Shown one piece after another: positions 1-8,365 of a stretch of 24,793 nt of DNA (position 1 is its first letter; each line of letters starts with the position of its first letter). The translations under genes were made by a program, and so were the position numbers. Source of the stretch: a virus; IMG/VR virus record IMGVR_UViG_3300027129_000023, positions 1 to 24,793 of that record, one strand, 5' to 3'. The notes beneath the pieces were generated by a model. That model saw only the letters and a list, made by a program, of their open reading frames with translations. It ran no database searches and was not told the DNA's origin.

Positions 1-99
1 GAATACAGTTTTGTAGTAACTCGCCCAGATGGTAAGAAATCAAGACACGTTTATCACGGAAGTTCTACTAAAGTTCAGTCAATGCAAGCTGCTAGTTAA
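1..99 (+). CDS. C-terminal fragment of an unidentified protein
   Basis: An open frame enters from the left edge and ends at TAA 97-99, giving the last 32 residues of a protein (begins EYSFVVTRPDG, ends SMQAAS). The piece is basic and polar, with no motif I recognise. It lies directly upstream of a perfect late promoter, so the upstream transcription unit probably ends near here, although I see no hairpin terminator. Function unknown. The reading frame is supported only by being open and by the promoter and ribosome binding site that begin straight after its stop. Confidence 0.6.
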   Translation, partial: EYSFVVTRPDGKKSRHVYHGSSTKVQSMQAAS

Positions 100-107
100 T
101 ATAAATA
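100..107 (+). promoter_or_regulatory. T4-type late promoter TATAAATA
   Basis: The octamer TATAAATA is the exact consensus of T4 late promoters, which are read by host RNA polymerase with the gp55 sigma factor and the gp33/gp45 co-activators. It begins right after the preceding stop codon. By T4 spacing, transcription would start near 113, leaving a leader of about 26 bases that contains AAGGAG at 125-130, 8 bases before the ATG at 139. It would drive the virion gene run downstream. It is the only perfect copy I found in the window. Confidence 0.8.
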
Positions 108-138
108 TAGCAAATAAGTAATTTAAGGAGAAGAAATT

Positions 139-702
139 ATGCCACAATGGGGCGCTAATACAACCGAAGAGTCAAAACCAAAAAATTTGACTGAAGAGGA
201 AAAAAGCCGAGTCTTTGCTACAACAAAGGGTTGGGAAATAACAAGAGCTGATGGAACAACAGAAGTGTTGGTAGCAATTCGTAACCTAAGTGGTGGCGAT
301 GCTGCAAGTAGCAAATTGGCTACAGCAACAATTTCTGCTGTATACTTCTTAAGCACAAGTTACTCAACTGGTGCTACTGGTAGAGTTCGTGTTGTATGGA
401 ACGAAAGAATCACACCAACTACAACTGGTACATTAATTGTTCAGCAATATAATACAGCTACAAGTATTGTAAACATTACAGCTACAAGAGCAGGTAATAC
501 TACAAGCAACTTCATTGACTATACATTCTCTGTAGGCAGTTCAACTGCTATAACATACAGAATCCCAGCTCAAACTATTACACAAGGTGTGAATGACTTT
601 GGTCAAACAGCAATTACATCACAAACTGTAGTTGTAACTAGTGCGATTGTTAGAGCTACTGCAGCTGCAAGTGGTAGTACAGGCGTAACTGTAACAGCTT
701 AA
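139..702 (+). CDS. Probable virion structural protein (marine T4-like type)
   Basis: A 187-residue protein. Residues about 1-50 contain the pattern EESKPKNLTEEEK, then KGWEI and TEVLVAIRNLSGG. I recognise this as the N-terminal layout of a structural protein family recurrent in T4-like marine phages, but I cannot assign it to a particular virion part. The remainder (residues 55-187) is rich in Thr, Ser, Ala and Val with alternating beta-strand character, as in fibres and capsid or tail decorations. There is no signal peptide or membrane segment. The start is strong: AAGGAG with good spacing under a perfect late promoter, which implies late expression at high level. The specific role is inferred only. 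Confidence 0.7.
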   Translation: MPQWGANTTEESKPKNLTEEEKSRVFATTKGWEITRADGTTEVLVAIRNLSGGDAASSKLATATISAVYFLSTSYSTGATGRVRVVWNERITPTTTGTLIVQQYNTATSIVNITATRAGNTTSNFIDYTFSVGSSTAITYRIPAQTITQGVNDFGQTAITSQTVVVTSAIVRATAAASGSTGVTVTA

Positions 703-711
703 GGATAAATC

Positions 712-978
712 ATGGCTGATCAAAAGCTCAGCGAACTAACCTTTGCTACGGGAGCAGTGTCGTCAGACCTGCTCTACGTGGTTCAGGGTAATACAAGCAA
801 GAAAATTTCTGTTAGCAGCCTAACTCGTAGTTTAAGTACAGCTTTTACTACAGTATTAGTTTTGCCTGTTTACACTACATCAACTGTTGCTGTTGCAGTG
901 ACTGGTTCAACTATTATCAATACTACTTTGAATGCTTTTCAGTGGTATAACGGGACAAGTTGGGTCACGATAACTTAG
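712..978 (+). CDS. Small fibre-like structural protein
   Basis: An 88-residue protein. Its N-terminus (KLSELT, then SSDLLYVVQG and SKKISVSSL) resembles the short segment that opens many phage fibre and baseplate-attached proteins. The end (FQWYNGTSWVTIT) resembles the WYNGTSW beta-motif seen at fibre tips. The middle is a Thr/Val-rich beta-prone stretch. It follows the preceding structural gene by 9 bases with AAGGA just before the ATG, so the two are probably co-transcribed from the late promoter at 100. The part of the virion it serves cannot be told from sequence. Confidence 0.65.
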   Translation: MADQKLSELTFATGAVSSDLLYVVQGNTSKKISVSSLTRSLSTAFTTVLVLPVYTTSTVAVAVTGSTIINTTLNAFQWYNGTSWVTIT

Positions 979-994
979 ACTAAATACATTTATA

Positions 995-1378
995 ATGATT
1001 GATTTGACAAATGAAAACTTCATCATGTTTGCCATTAAAAGCTATGATAATCCTAGCTGTAGTGGTTTAAGAGAATTTGAAGACGACCTAAAACGACTAA
1101 GATATGTCAAAAGACTTCTTGGACGTTACAAACTTACTGGTGATATTAAAGAACGATTAATAATTAATCACTTGGTAGTTTTATACAATGTGTTTGGGGC
1201 AGATTCTGCCACCCATATGTTATTTTTTAAGATCCAGGAAAAGTTTTGGCCAGAGCTAAAAACCTTCCTGGTTTTTTTAAATTATATGCCTGATATTGTT
1301 CGAGTGAGAGGTCAGAATGTCAAATCCTCTGATATAACGCTTGATCAACATATTGTAGAATTATTAAGGAAGATTTGA
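995..1378 (+). CDS. Conserved unknown protein of T4-like marine phages
   Basis: A 127-residue, mostly alpha-helical protein (begins MIDLTNENFIMFA, with FEDDLKRLRYVKRLLGRYK and NHLVVLYNVFG further on). I recognise the pattern as a small family that recurs beside virion genes in T4-like marine phages. No enzymatic motif, signal peptide or clear membrane segment is visible. The stop overlaps the next start in TGATG, so the two genes are translationally coupled and probably work together. A CTAAATAC element lies at 980-987 just before the ATG, a weak relative of the late promoter box. Function unknown. Confidence 0.65.
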   Translation: MIDLTNENFIMFAIKSYDNPSCSGLREFEDDLKRLRYVKRLLGRYKLTGDIKERLIINHLVVLYNVFGADSATHMLFFKIQEKFWPELKTFLVFLNYMPDIVRVRGQNVKSSDITLDQHIVELLRKI

Positions 1379-1914
1379 TGTCCAGATTTGTAGATGCTGT
1401 TATTACTTATCGAATTCTTAGAAAGCTCACAACTCCATTCGACGAGACCGACGCTTACCGTTTAGGTATTATTGATGCCAATGGTACAGTCTTAAAGAAA
1501 TGGAACGACCTCAATACTGTTGCAGAAAAAGATGCCTACACAATCTTAGATCGAATGATCTTTAGATTAAAGCGCATTATCCAAAAAGTTCCTGTAGAGA
1601 ATAGAAAAATTGCAAGCTATGCTGCAGCTCTTTCTTTAGTAAGAGAACATGCAGAAGATAAAGATGAACCTGTATTCTTAGAATCTGAGTTTATTAAAAG
1701 ATCGGCAAATCAAGAACAAATCAATGAAGTAACAAATTATCTAAATGGATCTAGTATGCTTACATTTAGAATGCACAGTGAAGAAATAGCTAATGCTGTT
1801 GGTGGTGGCTTTTCAGGACAAGCAACACCAAATCCAAATCCTAATTTAGCTGGTCGAGACATTATGTTGGGTAAAAAGATAAGACGAAGAAGACCAACTA
1901 ATGGACAGACTTAA
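1378..1914 (+). CDS. Conserved unknown protein, virion gene neighbourhood
   Basis: I start this gene at ATG 1378 (TGATG overlap with the previous stop) rather than at the TTG one codon earlier. The 178 residues begin MSRFVDAVITYRILRKLTTPF, and residues 1-110 look helical with many charged residues. The pattern TPFDETDAYRLGIID is one I associate with a conserved protein of T4-like marine phages next to structural genes. The C-terminus is disordered (GGGFSGQ, then NPNPN) and ends in a basic patch, KKIRRRRP, which could bind nucleic acid or a partner. The last 14 bases overlap the following gene. No known function. Confidence 0.65.
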   Translation: MSRFVDAVITYRILRKLTTPFDETDAYRLGIIDANGTVLKKWNDLNTVAEKDAYTILDRMIFRLKRIIQKVPVENRKIASYAAALSLVREHAEDKDEPVFLESEFIKRSANQEQINEVTNYLNGSSMLTFRMHSEEIANAVGGGFSGQATPNPNPNLAGRDIMLGKKIRRRRPTNGQT

Positions 1915-2659
1915 AGAACTCCAATCCCTACTCAATCTAAGTAAAGCTCTTAATCAAGAGCCTGATAGCGCTTTGTTAGAAGAAATTGAAGACCTATCAT
2001 CCCGTCAAGAAAAACTAAGAAAACGAATTAAAGAAAGTGTAGCTAAAGATTTAGCTCCAATATTTGAAGCTCCAAAGTATGAGCTTGATGATGGACCTTT
2101 AACAACCGAACAAGTAGAAAAGATTGAAGAAGTAGCAAAAGAAGAGATTGAAGAACCGATTACAATTGTTGAAGAACTCTTTCAAAAGAAAGAAACAGTG
2201 GTAGACAAAGTAGCGAGCTCTATTACAAGACAAGTACACCAAGAGGCAACATTAGTTAAACCAGACCCACAAATGCCAGCAGAGACTGCGGCACTAGAAC
2301 AAAAGTTAAAATATCTTGAAAACTGGGTTAGTCGAATTGCAGCTACTGGCCCTGGCGGTGGTGCTGCTCAGGTTTATAACCTCGACATGCCTACAAAACT
2401 AGTCACAACATCATCTTATACAATCGGTCGTAAAGATTACTATATTGGTGTCAACTACGCTGGCCTAAGTTATATTACGTTACCAACACAGAATTTATCC
2501 TCTGGCCGAGATGTTATTATTAAAGATGAATCGGGTAGATGTGAAGCATTTCCAATTACAGTGATTGGCAATGTTGACAATGATCCTGATGGTTTTAGAT
2601 TAGAAATTAACAACGGTGCAATTCATTTAATATACCGTGATGGATGGAGAATAGTATGA
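1901..2659 (+). CDS. Virion structural protein with coiled coil and beta C-domain
   Basis: A 252-residue protein in two parts. Residues 1-150 are highly charged, Glu/Lys-rich and coiled-coil-like (LSSRQEKLRKRIKESVAK), ending in the segment LEQKLKYLENWVSRI. After a Gly linker (GPGGGAAQ, about residues 149-156), residues 157-252 form a beta-rich domain with YIGVNYAGLSYITLP, GRDVIIKDESG and a terminal HLIYRDGWRIV. This layout resembles trimeric phage fibre proteins, in which a coiled-coil shaft carries a beta head. It overlaps the previous gene by 14 bases and the next by the 4-base ATGA. The exact virion location is not determinable. Confidence 0.65.
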   Translation: MDRLKELQSLLNLSKALNQEPDSALLEEIEDLSSRQEKLRKRIKESVAKDLAPIFEAPKYELDDGPLTTEQVEKIEEVAKEEIEEPITIVEELFQKKETVVDKVASSITRQVHQEATLVKPDPQMPAETAALEQKLKYLENWVSRIAATGPGGGAAQVYNLDMPTKLVTTSSYTIGRKDYYIGVNYAGLSYITLPTQNLSSGRDVIIKDESGRCEAFPITVIGNVDNDPDGFRLEINNGAIHLIYRDGWRIV

Positions 2660-3870
2660 CATATCTTTTCAAAGATAAAAACGAATATACCAGCAAGAAT
2701 CGTCTTAAAGTATCAAATTATCAAACTGATTTCTTTAACACATTTCAATACGGTAAAGAAACAGATGTCTGGGATGAAAGCACCACGTCTGGCGGCACAG
2801 CCACTTGGAACACTAATACCGACTGGATAGATATGGCAGTCGATGGGCAACTTGGATCTAAAGTCGTAAGACAAACTCGTAATGTGATGCGATACATTCC
2901 AGGTCGCAGTTCTAAGTTGACCTATGCTGTAAGATTTCAAACTCCTGTAACAGGGATACGAAGACGCATAGGACTATTTGATGAAAACAACGGGTTTTAC
3001 TTTGAAGATGCTGGAGTCTTAGGTTCCGATGGCTTACCTCAATACAATGTAGTAGTGCGTACCAGCACATCGGGTATGGTGGTTGAAAATCGTATACCTC
3101 GCAGTCAATGGAACGGCGATAAGTTGGACGGAACAGGTCGCAGTGGCATTATTGCTGATCCAACCAAAGCACAGATGGTAAGTTTTGAATATGAGTGGTA
3201 TGGTGCTGGACAGATCATTATTGGGTATGTGATCAACGGATCAACCCAGATCATCCACACGTTTAATCACGGTAATGTTACATCACTTCCCTGGAGTTCA
3301 ACACCGTTCTTGCCAATTAGGTTAGAGATAGAAAATTTGACAGGAGTAGCAGGCACGCACTACTTATATCAAGGATCCAACAGTCTTGTATCGGAAGGTG
3401 AAGCCACCAAATTGGGCATTGCACAAAACATTACTAACCCTATTGGAGGAACTAGAATGGCTGCGGCCAACACTTTTTATCCAATACTCAGTATTAGGTT
3501 AAAACCAAACGCATTAAAAGGTATTGTGTTACCCACATTCTTCCAGGCTGCTACTGTAGATAACACTAATGTATTTTACAAACTAATTCGTAATGCCACA
3601 TTGTCTGGCGCCAACTTTGTAAACATGCCGGATAGCAATGCATTTACACAGTTTGATACTAGTGCCACTACGTATACTAACGGCGTAGATCTTGACTCAG
3701 GATTCGTTATTGGTGGAGGCGGCACAAGTATTAGATTAGATGCAAATACCGTATATCAGATTGGCCGTGGCAACATGGGTACAACAAGCGACACTCTAAC
3801 ACTAGCCATATCTAGCCCCAATACTGGTAAAGATGCACTAGCTGCTATTACCTGGATTGAACAGAGATAA
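2656..3870 (+). CDS. Conserved virion structural protein, 404 aa
   Basis: I place the start at ATG 2656, inside the ATGA overlap with the previous stop; an ATG four codons upstream is possible but less typical. Residues about 60-230 carry a conserved beta-rich region with TPVTGIRRRIGLFDENNGFYFED, IPRSQWNGDKLDG and FEYEWYGAGQI. I recognise this as a structural protein family in T4-like cyanophages and other marine phages. The C-terminal third (LSIRLKP, VFYKLIRNATLSG) is also beta-like. No catalytic motif, signal peptide or membrane span. Its codon use is somewhat less AT-rich than that of the fibre genes downstream. Confidence 0.7.
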   Translation: MTYLFKDKNEYTSKNRLKVSNYQTDFFNTFQYGKETDVWDESTTSGGTATWNTNTDWIDMAVDGQLGSKVVRQTRNVMRYIPGRSSKLTYAVRFQTPVTGIRRRIGLFDENNGFYFEDAGVLGSDGLPQYNVVVRTSTSGMVVENRIPRSQWNGDKLDGTGRSGIIADPTKAQMVSFEYEWYGAGQIIIGYVINGSTQIIHTFNHGNVTSLPWSSTPFLPIRLEIENLTGVAGTHYLYQGSNSLVSEGEATKLGIAQNITNPIGGTRMAAANTFYPILSIRLKPNALKGIVLPTFFQAATVDNTNVFYKLIRNATLSGANFVNMPDSNAFTQFDTSATTYTNGVDLDSGFVIGGGGTSIRLDANTVYQIGRGNMGTTSDTLTLAISSPNTGKDALAAITWIEQR

Positions 3871-3878
3871 ATACTAGC

Positions 3879-4301
3879 ATGAAACCTCAAGAACAATTAG
3901 ATAAACTTATTAACGTTGCAGCTGACGTTCGTCAGATTTTAGCTGTTCATGATGAAAAAATTAATCAAACAGAACGAAAACAAGAAGATCTATTTCAATT
4001 ACTAGAGCAGAGACGAAACGAAATGGCTGACGATATCAAGGAATTACATAGTCGTATCACAACAGTACAAAGAGAATTAAGTACTGAAATCAGTGCCACA
4101 GAAACTCGTATCGTATCAGGTATTAATGATCTTAAAAATGAATTGAAAGTAGATCAAGAGTTTCATAATTCAAAGCAAAAGACTTTAGAGGATCGAATAG
4201 TTGATCTTGAAAAGTGGCGTTATATATTATTAGGTGCTGGCATTGCAGGAGGTTGGATCCTTACAAAATTTGGCGACATGATTGAGATTGTGGTGAAATA
4301 A
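3879..4301 (+). CDS. Coiled-coil protein with C-terminal membrane anchor
   Basis: A 140-residue protein. Residues 5-112 are a long charged helix with heptad spacing (KQEDLFQLLEQRR, then SRITTVQREL and LEDRIVDLEKW). A short hydrophobic span follows at about 114-131 (YILLGAGIAGGWILTKF), then a short tail. This shape matches XhlA-like or holin-associated membrane proteins and other small phage membrane-tethered coiled coils. No catalytic motif is visible. It sits between a structural gene and the long fibre gene, and its stop overlaps the fibre start in TAATG. I infer a membrane-tethered scaffold or lysis/assembly helper, with low certainty as to which. Confidence 0.6.
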   Translation: MKPQEQLDKLINVAADVRQILAVHDEKINQTERKQEDLFQLLEQRRNEMADDIKELHSRITTVQRELSTEISATETRIVSGINDLKNELKVDQEFHNSKQKTLEDRIVDLEKWRYILLGAGIAGGWILTKFGDMIEIVVK

Positions 4302-6751
4302 TGGCAACCACCCTACAGTTTATAGCTTATAGTACTACGAGTCTTTCTGGTCTTACAGGATCAGCTCGTGAACTTTATATAGATACTAGTAAAGCTACTG
4401 TAGTTGTTATGGATGGTGTAACTCCAGGGGGTAGTCCTCTTGTTACAGAAGCTTCTCTAACAAGTAGGCTAACAAGCTATTCTACTATAGAATATCTAAC
4501 AACAGTTTTAGTAAGCTATACAACAAATAGTAATCTTACAAGCACGTTAGCAAGTTATACTCTTAATGTCAGTTTAACTAGTACTTTATCTAACTATACA
4601 ACTAATGCTAATCTTACAAGCACTTTATCAAACTATACAACCAATGCTAACTTAACCTCTACACTTACTAGTTATGTAACTAATGCTAACTTAACAAGTA
4701 CACTATCAAATTATCTAACATCAAGCTTTCTTACTAGTTATGTAACTAATGTAAACTTAACAAGTACGTTATCAAGCTATGTTACAAACAATTCGTTAAG
4801 TAGTCAGCTTACAAGCTACGCCACTTTAGCTTTTGTTAATAATTTAAATAATCAAACTGACGTTATCGAACCTCTAACTTTAGCACCAGGATTTGTTTTT
4901 TACAGTGGAACATCATCAACAAGTTTAACAACAGGAACTGCATTTAGCAGTGTCTCTGTTATATCAGATTCAATTATTAGAATTACAAATCCAGTAGGTT
5001 CCACTATTACAAGTGTTACTAATCTATCTATTGGAAGTACTCTTTTAGTTAATTATTCAAGCATTACTCATGTAGCTGAAGTATTAAATACACCTGTTTT
5101 TCCTACTCAAGAATCTCTTTTACAAGTTTTCTTTAGTACGATAACTATTTCACCAGGAACTACTTTTGCTTTATCTTCTTCCGCAACAAATGGTTTAACA
5201 CACAATGCTAGTATTACTAGAGCTGGAATTCCACAAATTATATATTTAACAGAAGGTTCTGATTTTACTGTAACTGGTACGACCTTAACAATTAATATAG
5301 CAGTAACAAACGCCGTTGGTATCAATGTTACAGAAACAAACACTAGCGCATTAGATATAAATTATTCATCTAATACAATTAACAACAACTTTACTTTTTC
5401 TGAATTGAGTATTGGATACGATACTTCCTCTACAACTTATAATGGTAGCGATCCTGGATTTTTAGTTTATACAAATCCTAACGGTGTTCAGTATTTTAGT
5501 GATGGAAGAATAGAATATCCCAACAATCTTGTGTTTAATAGTAGTGGCACCATTGTTTTACCAGCTGGTGGTCAAGTATTAGACAACACTGGTAACACAA
5601 TTGGTATTACTATTAACGATGTAAATAATACAGTCTCCAGTACTCTTGCAACCTATCCTTTTACAACTGAAAACATTGTATTCGGTGATGGGTTTTATCT
5701 TTACAATGCAACCTCTTCAGCAACATACAATGCTAGTACAACTAGTGGTGGATTGTATTATGATGCTACAATTGGTTTTGATGAGTTTTCAGTATTTGTT
5801 GCTGGATATCAATCTCCAACATTAATTAATACTCTTAGTAGCTTAGCATCAACTTCTCTTATATCTTGTGACATAAATGGATACACCTTCTTTTATTCTT
5901 TAGATGACACACGTACTACTGGATTTACTGAAATAGCTCATATCAATGCATGGGTAGCTGATGAACTAAATTTAGGGCAAACTAGCTTAGTCATAATAGG
6001 TCCAGATGTTAGATATAACAATGTTGTTTCTCAGGTCGTAAGTGGTGTTACCTCAACAGAAACTCGTATCCTGTATCCGTCTTCTAATTATAGATTAATT
6101 AAAAATGGCTCAGCTATACAATCAGGAAATGCAGGAGCTACAGTATCGTTTGATGTTAGTAATGGAGATTGGTACTTACTACAAAGTGTGACTTCTGGAA
6201 CCTCTATAACTATTAGCGTAGGTAAAGATGGTAAATTTGGTAGCCCAGGGTTTGTTGTAGCTCAAAACTCTGTAAATTATAACGTAACGTCATTTACAAT
6301 AGGATACCAATCTGTACAATATATTACAGGAGCTACTTCTATTACTGTCGTTTCAGGACAAACAGTAGAAGATTCAGAACTTAAAAAATTTGGTAATATC
6401 AGACAATCTACAGCAACAGGCAGCACACTTGTTATAGATTTTAATTTTCCAACTAATTACATATATCAAGATGAAAACGTAACCAATCTTACATTCTTGA
6501 GCTTACCACCTCCTGGTAAAAGTATAAGTACGGAAGTCTTTATTAGACAAACTACAACTGGAAATACATTCAATGTATCAGCTGGTCCTTCAAGTGGTGT
6601 TACTATTTCTATAACACCAAACAGTAATAGCAATGTTTCTGGACTAACAGATATTTTTAGATTTACAGCTGTAAACACAACTATAGGTCCAGTCCCTCCT
6701 GCAACAACAAGTATTGTTGTATACGGAACAGGATTGTATAAAGGAATATAA
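4301..6751 (+). CDS. Long tail fibre protein with 13-residue repeats
   Basis: An 816-residue Ser/Thr/Asn-rich protein with no catalytic motif. Residues 1-52 form an N-terminal module (RELYIDTSKATVVVMDGVTPGG) of the type that starts many phage receptor-binding fibres. Residues 53-178 are about ten copies of a 13-residue unit, typically LTSTLSNYTTNAN, which would form a repetitive triple-stranded shaft. Residues 180-816 are a long beta-rich region without obvious repeats, probably the shaft and distal knob. It is the largest gene in the window, coupled by TAATG overlaps to genes on both sides. Role inferred: a long fibre for host contact. The absence of a recognised chaperone-type cleavage domain leaves open which fibre it is. 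Confidence 0.75.
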   Translation: MATTLQFIAYSTTSLSGLTGSARELYIDTSKATVVVMDGVTPGGSPLVTEASLTSRLTSYSTIEYLTTVLVSYTTNSNLTSTLASYTLNVSLTSTLSNYTTNANLTSTLSNYTTNANLTSTLTSYVTNANLTSTLSNYLTSSFLTSYVTNVNLTSTLSSYVTNNSLSSQLTSYATLAFVNNLNNQTDVIEPLTLAPGFVFYSGTSSTSLTTGTAFSSVSVISDSIIRITNPVGSTITSVTNLSIGSTLLVNYSSITHVAEVLNTPVFPTQESLLQVFFSTITISPGTTFALSSSATNGLTHNASITRAGIPQIIYLTEGSDFTVTGTTLTINIAVTNAVGINVTETNTSALDINYSSNTINNNFTFSELSIGYDTSSTTYNGSDPGFLVYTNPNGVQYFSDGRIEYPNNLVFNSSGTIVLPAGGQVLDNTGNTIGITINDVNNTVSSTLATYPFTTENIVFGDGFYLYNATSSATYNASTTSGGLYYDATIGFDEFSVFVAGYQSPTLINTLSSLASTSLISCDINGYTFFYSLDDTRTTGFTEIAHINAWVADELNLGQTSLVIIGPDVRYNNVVSQVVSGVTSTETRILYPSSNYRLIKNGSAIQSGNAGATVSFDVSNGDWYLLQSVTSGTSITISVGKDGKFGSPGFVVAQNSVNYNVTSFTIGYQSVQYITGATSITVVSGQTVEDSELKKFGNIRQSTATGSTLVIDFNFPTNYIYQDENVTNLTFLSLPPPGKSISTEVFIRQTTTGNTFNVSAGPSSGVTISITPNSNSNVSGLTDIFRFTAVNTTIGPVPPATTSIVVYGTGLYKGI
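4457..4834 (+). repeat. In-frame 39-bp tandem repeats in the fibre gene
   Basis: Ten consecutive degenerate units encode 13 residues each (residues 53-178 of the fibre), with the core L-T-S-x-L-x-[SN]-Y-x-T-N. Two adjacent units (residues 92-104 and 105-117) are identical in protein. The eighth unit (residues 144-152) has only nine residues, LTSYVTNVN, as if 12 bases had been lost without breaking the frame. The regular spacing suggests a fibre shaft whose length can change through repeat gain and loss. Confidence 0.85.
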
Positions 6752-7524
6752 TGGCAGCCAATTCGTATAAAGTCTTAGGACAAGCAAATCCACTAACAAG
6801 TAATACAGAAGCAATTTTGTATACTGTTCCTAGTGGTTTTATGGCTTTTGCTAGCATTCTTAATGTTTGTAATACTGGTGCAACTACCGGTACCTGTCGT
6901 ATAGCTGTACGGCCAGCTGGCATTACTTCTACCACAAAAACATTTATTGTTTATGATGCTTCAATTCAACCATATGATAGTTTATTACTTACTATCGGTT
7001 TAAGTTTAGCTCCCACTGACATCATTGGTGTCTTTGCAAGTACATCTAGCTTTGCATTTACGATATCAGGATCTGAAGTAGTTATAGATACAACTAATGT
7101 TGCTAGCGTCTATAACATAGCAACGACAAGTTCTGTTGGTATGATTAGACCTGATAACACTAGTATTTCAGTACAAAATGGAGTCTTAAGTCTTATTCCT
7201 GGTGGTAGCTTTACATTAGCTACAACAAGTAACTTTGGTGCTGTAAGACCTGATGGTACAAGTATTTTAATTACTTCAGGTGTTATTAGTGCTAACGTCA
7301 GTGTAGATGGAACTAGCGTATTGGTAACATCGGGACTTATCAGTGCCAACATAGCAAATGCCAGCGCTGCTGGTATTGTTAGACCAAACGGTACAAGTAT
7401 ACTCGTAACATCTGGAGTGGTTTCGGTCAACTTCAATGTAGCTCCTTATGCTACTCCATCCACGAGAGGTGTAGTAAGAATTGTTGTAACTGGGACTACT
7501 GTTAGTATTTTTACTTCTGACTAA
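6751..7524 (+). CDS. Two-domain fibre-associated structural protein
   Basis: A 257-residue protein with two recognisable parts. Residues 1-108 (YKVLGQANP, LYTVP, VCNTGA, IVYDASIQ, DSLLLTIG) form a beta-rich domain that also occurs alone as the gene at 8039. Residues 124-255 are repeats with the core V-R-P-[DN]-G-T-S-I-x-V-x-S-G-V-I-S, typical of phage tail-fibre regions and shared with the gene at 8365. It therefore corresponds to those two downstream genes joined in one frame. It starts in a TAATG overlap with the long fibre gene. Likely a fibre-attached or distal fibre component; no enzyme motif. Confidence 0.7.
   Translation: MAANSYKVLGQANPLTSNTEAILYTVPSGFMAFASILNVCNTGATTGTCRIAVRPAGITSTTKTFIVYDASIQPYDSLLLTIGLSLAPTDIIGVFASTSSFAFTISGSEVVIDTTNVASVYNIATTSSVGMIRPDNTSISVQNGVLSLIPGGSFTLATTSNFGAVRPDGTSILITSGVISANVSVDGTSVLVTSGLISANIANASAAGIVRPNGTSILVTSGVVSVNFNVAPYATPSTRGVVRIVVTGTTVSIFTSD
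7120..7515 (+). repeat. RPDGTSI-type protein repeats
   Basis: Residues 124-255 of the preceding protein contain four to five copies of a 20-26-residue motif: GMIRPDNTSISVQNGVLSL, GAVRPDGTSILITSGVIS, SVDGTSVLVTSGLIS, GIVRPNGTSILVTSGVVS, and a degenerate last copy RGVVRIVVTGTTVSI. The pattern is seen in the protein; the DNA copies have diverged. Repeats of this kind commonly form beta-structured fibre shafts or sites for recombination between fibre genes. Confidence 0.75.
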
Positions 7525-7526
7525 TT

Positions 7527-8009
7527 ATGCCACTAATTATAAACGGCACAACTATTGTAGATTACTCTCCAGGAGTAAATGTTAATGGGGTTGCTATGCA
7601 AGAAGTTAATGTTAATGGTGTTAGAATATGGACGAGATATCCATATCCTATAGGAACTGATGTATTCACTTATAGTTGGAATGCTGGAAATAATATTAAT
7701 AATTTTATTACATCAATATATGCCACGTATCCATTAGCTTTTGCATCAGCACCATTCTACACTAAAGGTGGTGGATCTCCTGATTCTGATTTGCGATTTA
7801 CGTTATCATCAGGATTTCAAGTATCGCGTTCCCAGAATAGTGAAAGAGGAACTGACAGCGATGGTGCTGGTGCTGGAAATACTGGAGGCACATGGCAACT
7901 TGGTGCTTATAACACGTTTACTGGAATTATTGGAATAACTTATCCACTATCTCCAAGTACATTTGGTAATGGTTCAACTAATTTTACAGTCAAATATGTA
8001 GGTAACTAA
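7527..8009 (+). CDS. Small fibre or tail tip protein
   Basis: A 160-residue protein. Residues 4-35 repeat a short motif, VNGVAMQEVNVNGVRIW, resembling the anchoring segments at the start of small phage tail proteins. Residues 40-160 are rich in Ser, Gly, Thr and aromatics (TKGGGSPDSD, GAGAGNTGGTWQLG) and look like a beta-structured tip domain. No recognisable enzyme or membrane features. It lies between the fused and the split forms of the neighbouring domain pair, which suggests that it belongs to the same exchangeable fibre block. The function assignment rests mainly on composition and position. Confidence 0.6.
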   Translation: MPLIINGTTIVDYSPGVNVNGVAMQEVNVNGVRIWTRYPYPIGTDVFTYSWNAGNNINNFITSIYATYPLAFASAPFYTKGGGSPDSDLRFTLSSGFQVSRSQNSERGTDSDGAGAGNTGGTWQLGAYNTFTGIIGITYPLSPSTFGNGSTNFTVKYVGN

Positions 8010-8038
8010 AAAAATTATTAAAAAGATAAATATAACTT

Positions 8039-8365
8039 ATGGCACTCTATAAAGTATTAGGACAAGCAAATCCTGTCACGACAGGAGTTATAACATCCCT
8101 TTACACCGTCCCTGCTGCTACACAAGCATTTTGTAGCACACTGAGCGTATGTAATCAGGGAGCTATAGCTACGCTTGTTAGAGTCTCAGTTCAACCTAAC
8201 GGTGAATCTATAGATAATAAACACTACATTGTTTATGACCATACTATTCAAGCAAACGATAGCCTATTTTTAACAATAGGGATTGCCTTAGATGAAGCCG
8301 ATGAAGTCAATGTTCAAGCAAGCACAACAAGTGTTAGCTTTAGTTTATTTGGAAGCACAGTATAA
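8039..8365 (+). CDS. Stand-alone copy of the YKVLGQANP structural domain
   Basis: A 108-residue protein closely related to residues 1-108 of the gene at 6751. Shared blocks include YKVLGQANP, LYTVP, VCN-GA, IVYD-x-x-IQ and DSL-x-LTIG, in the same order and spacing. It is predicted to be all-beta, without signal or membrane segments. It ends in a TAATG overlap with the next gene, which encodes the other half of the 6751 protein. A GATAAATA element lies at 8025-8032, directly before the ATG. Probably a virion-associated protein that works together with its partner at 8365. Confidence 0.65.
   Translation: MALYKVLGQANPVTTGVITSLYTVPAATQAFCSTLSVCNQGAIATLVRVSVQPNGESIDNKHYIVYDHTIQANDSLFLTIGIALDEADEVNVQASTTSVSFSLFGSTV

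Noticed and set aside
4457-4834. Tandem repeats considered as a CRISPR-like or replication-origin repeat array
   Set aside because: The units are contiguous, degenerate at DNA level, have no spacers, and stay in frame as a 13-residue protein repeat.
5107-7436. Minus-strand frames with hydrophobic or repetitive proteins in the fibre genes
   Set aside because: Antisense of Thr/Ser/Val-rich fibre codons yields such frames by composition; no start signals support them.
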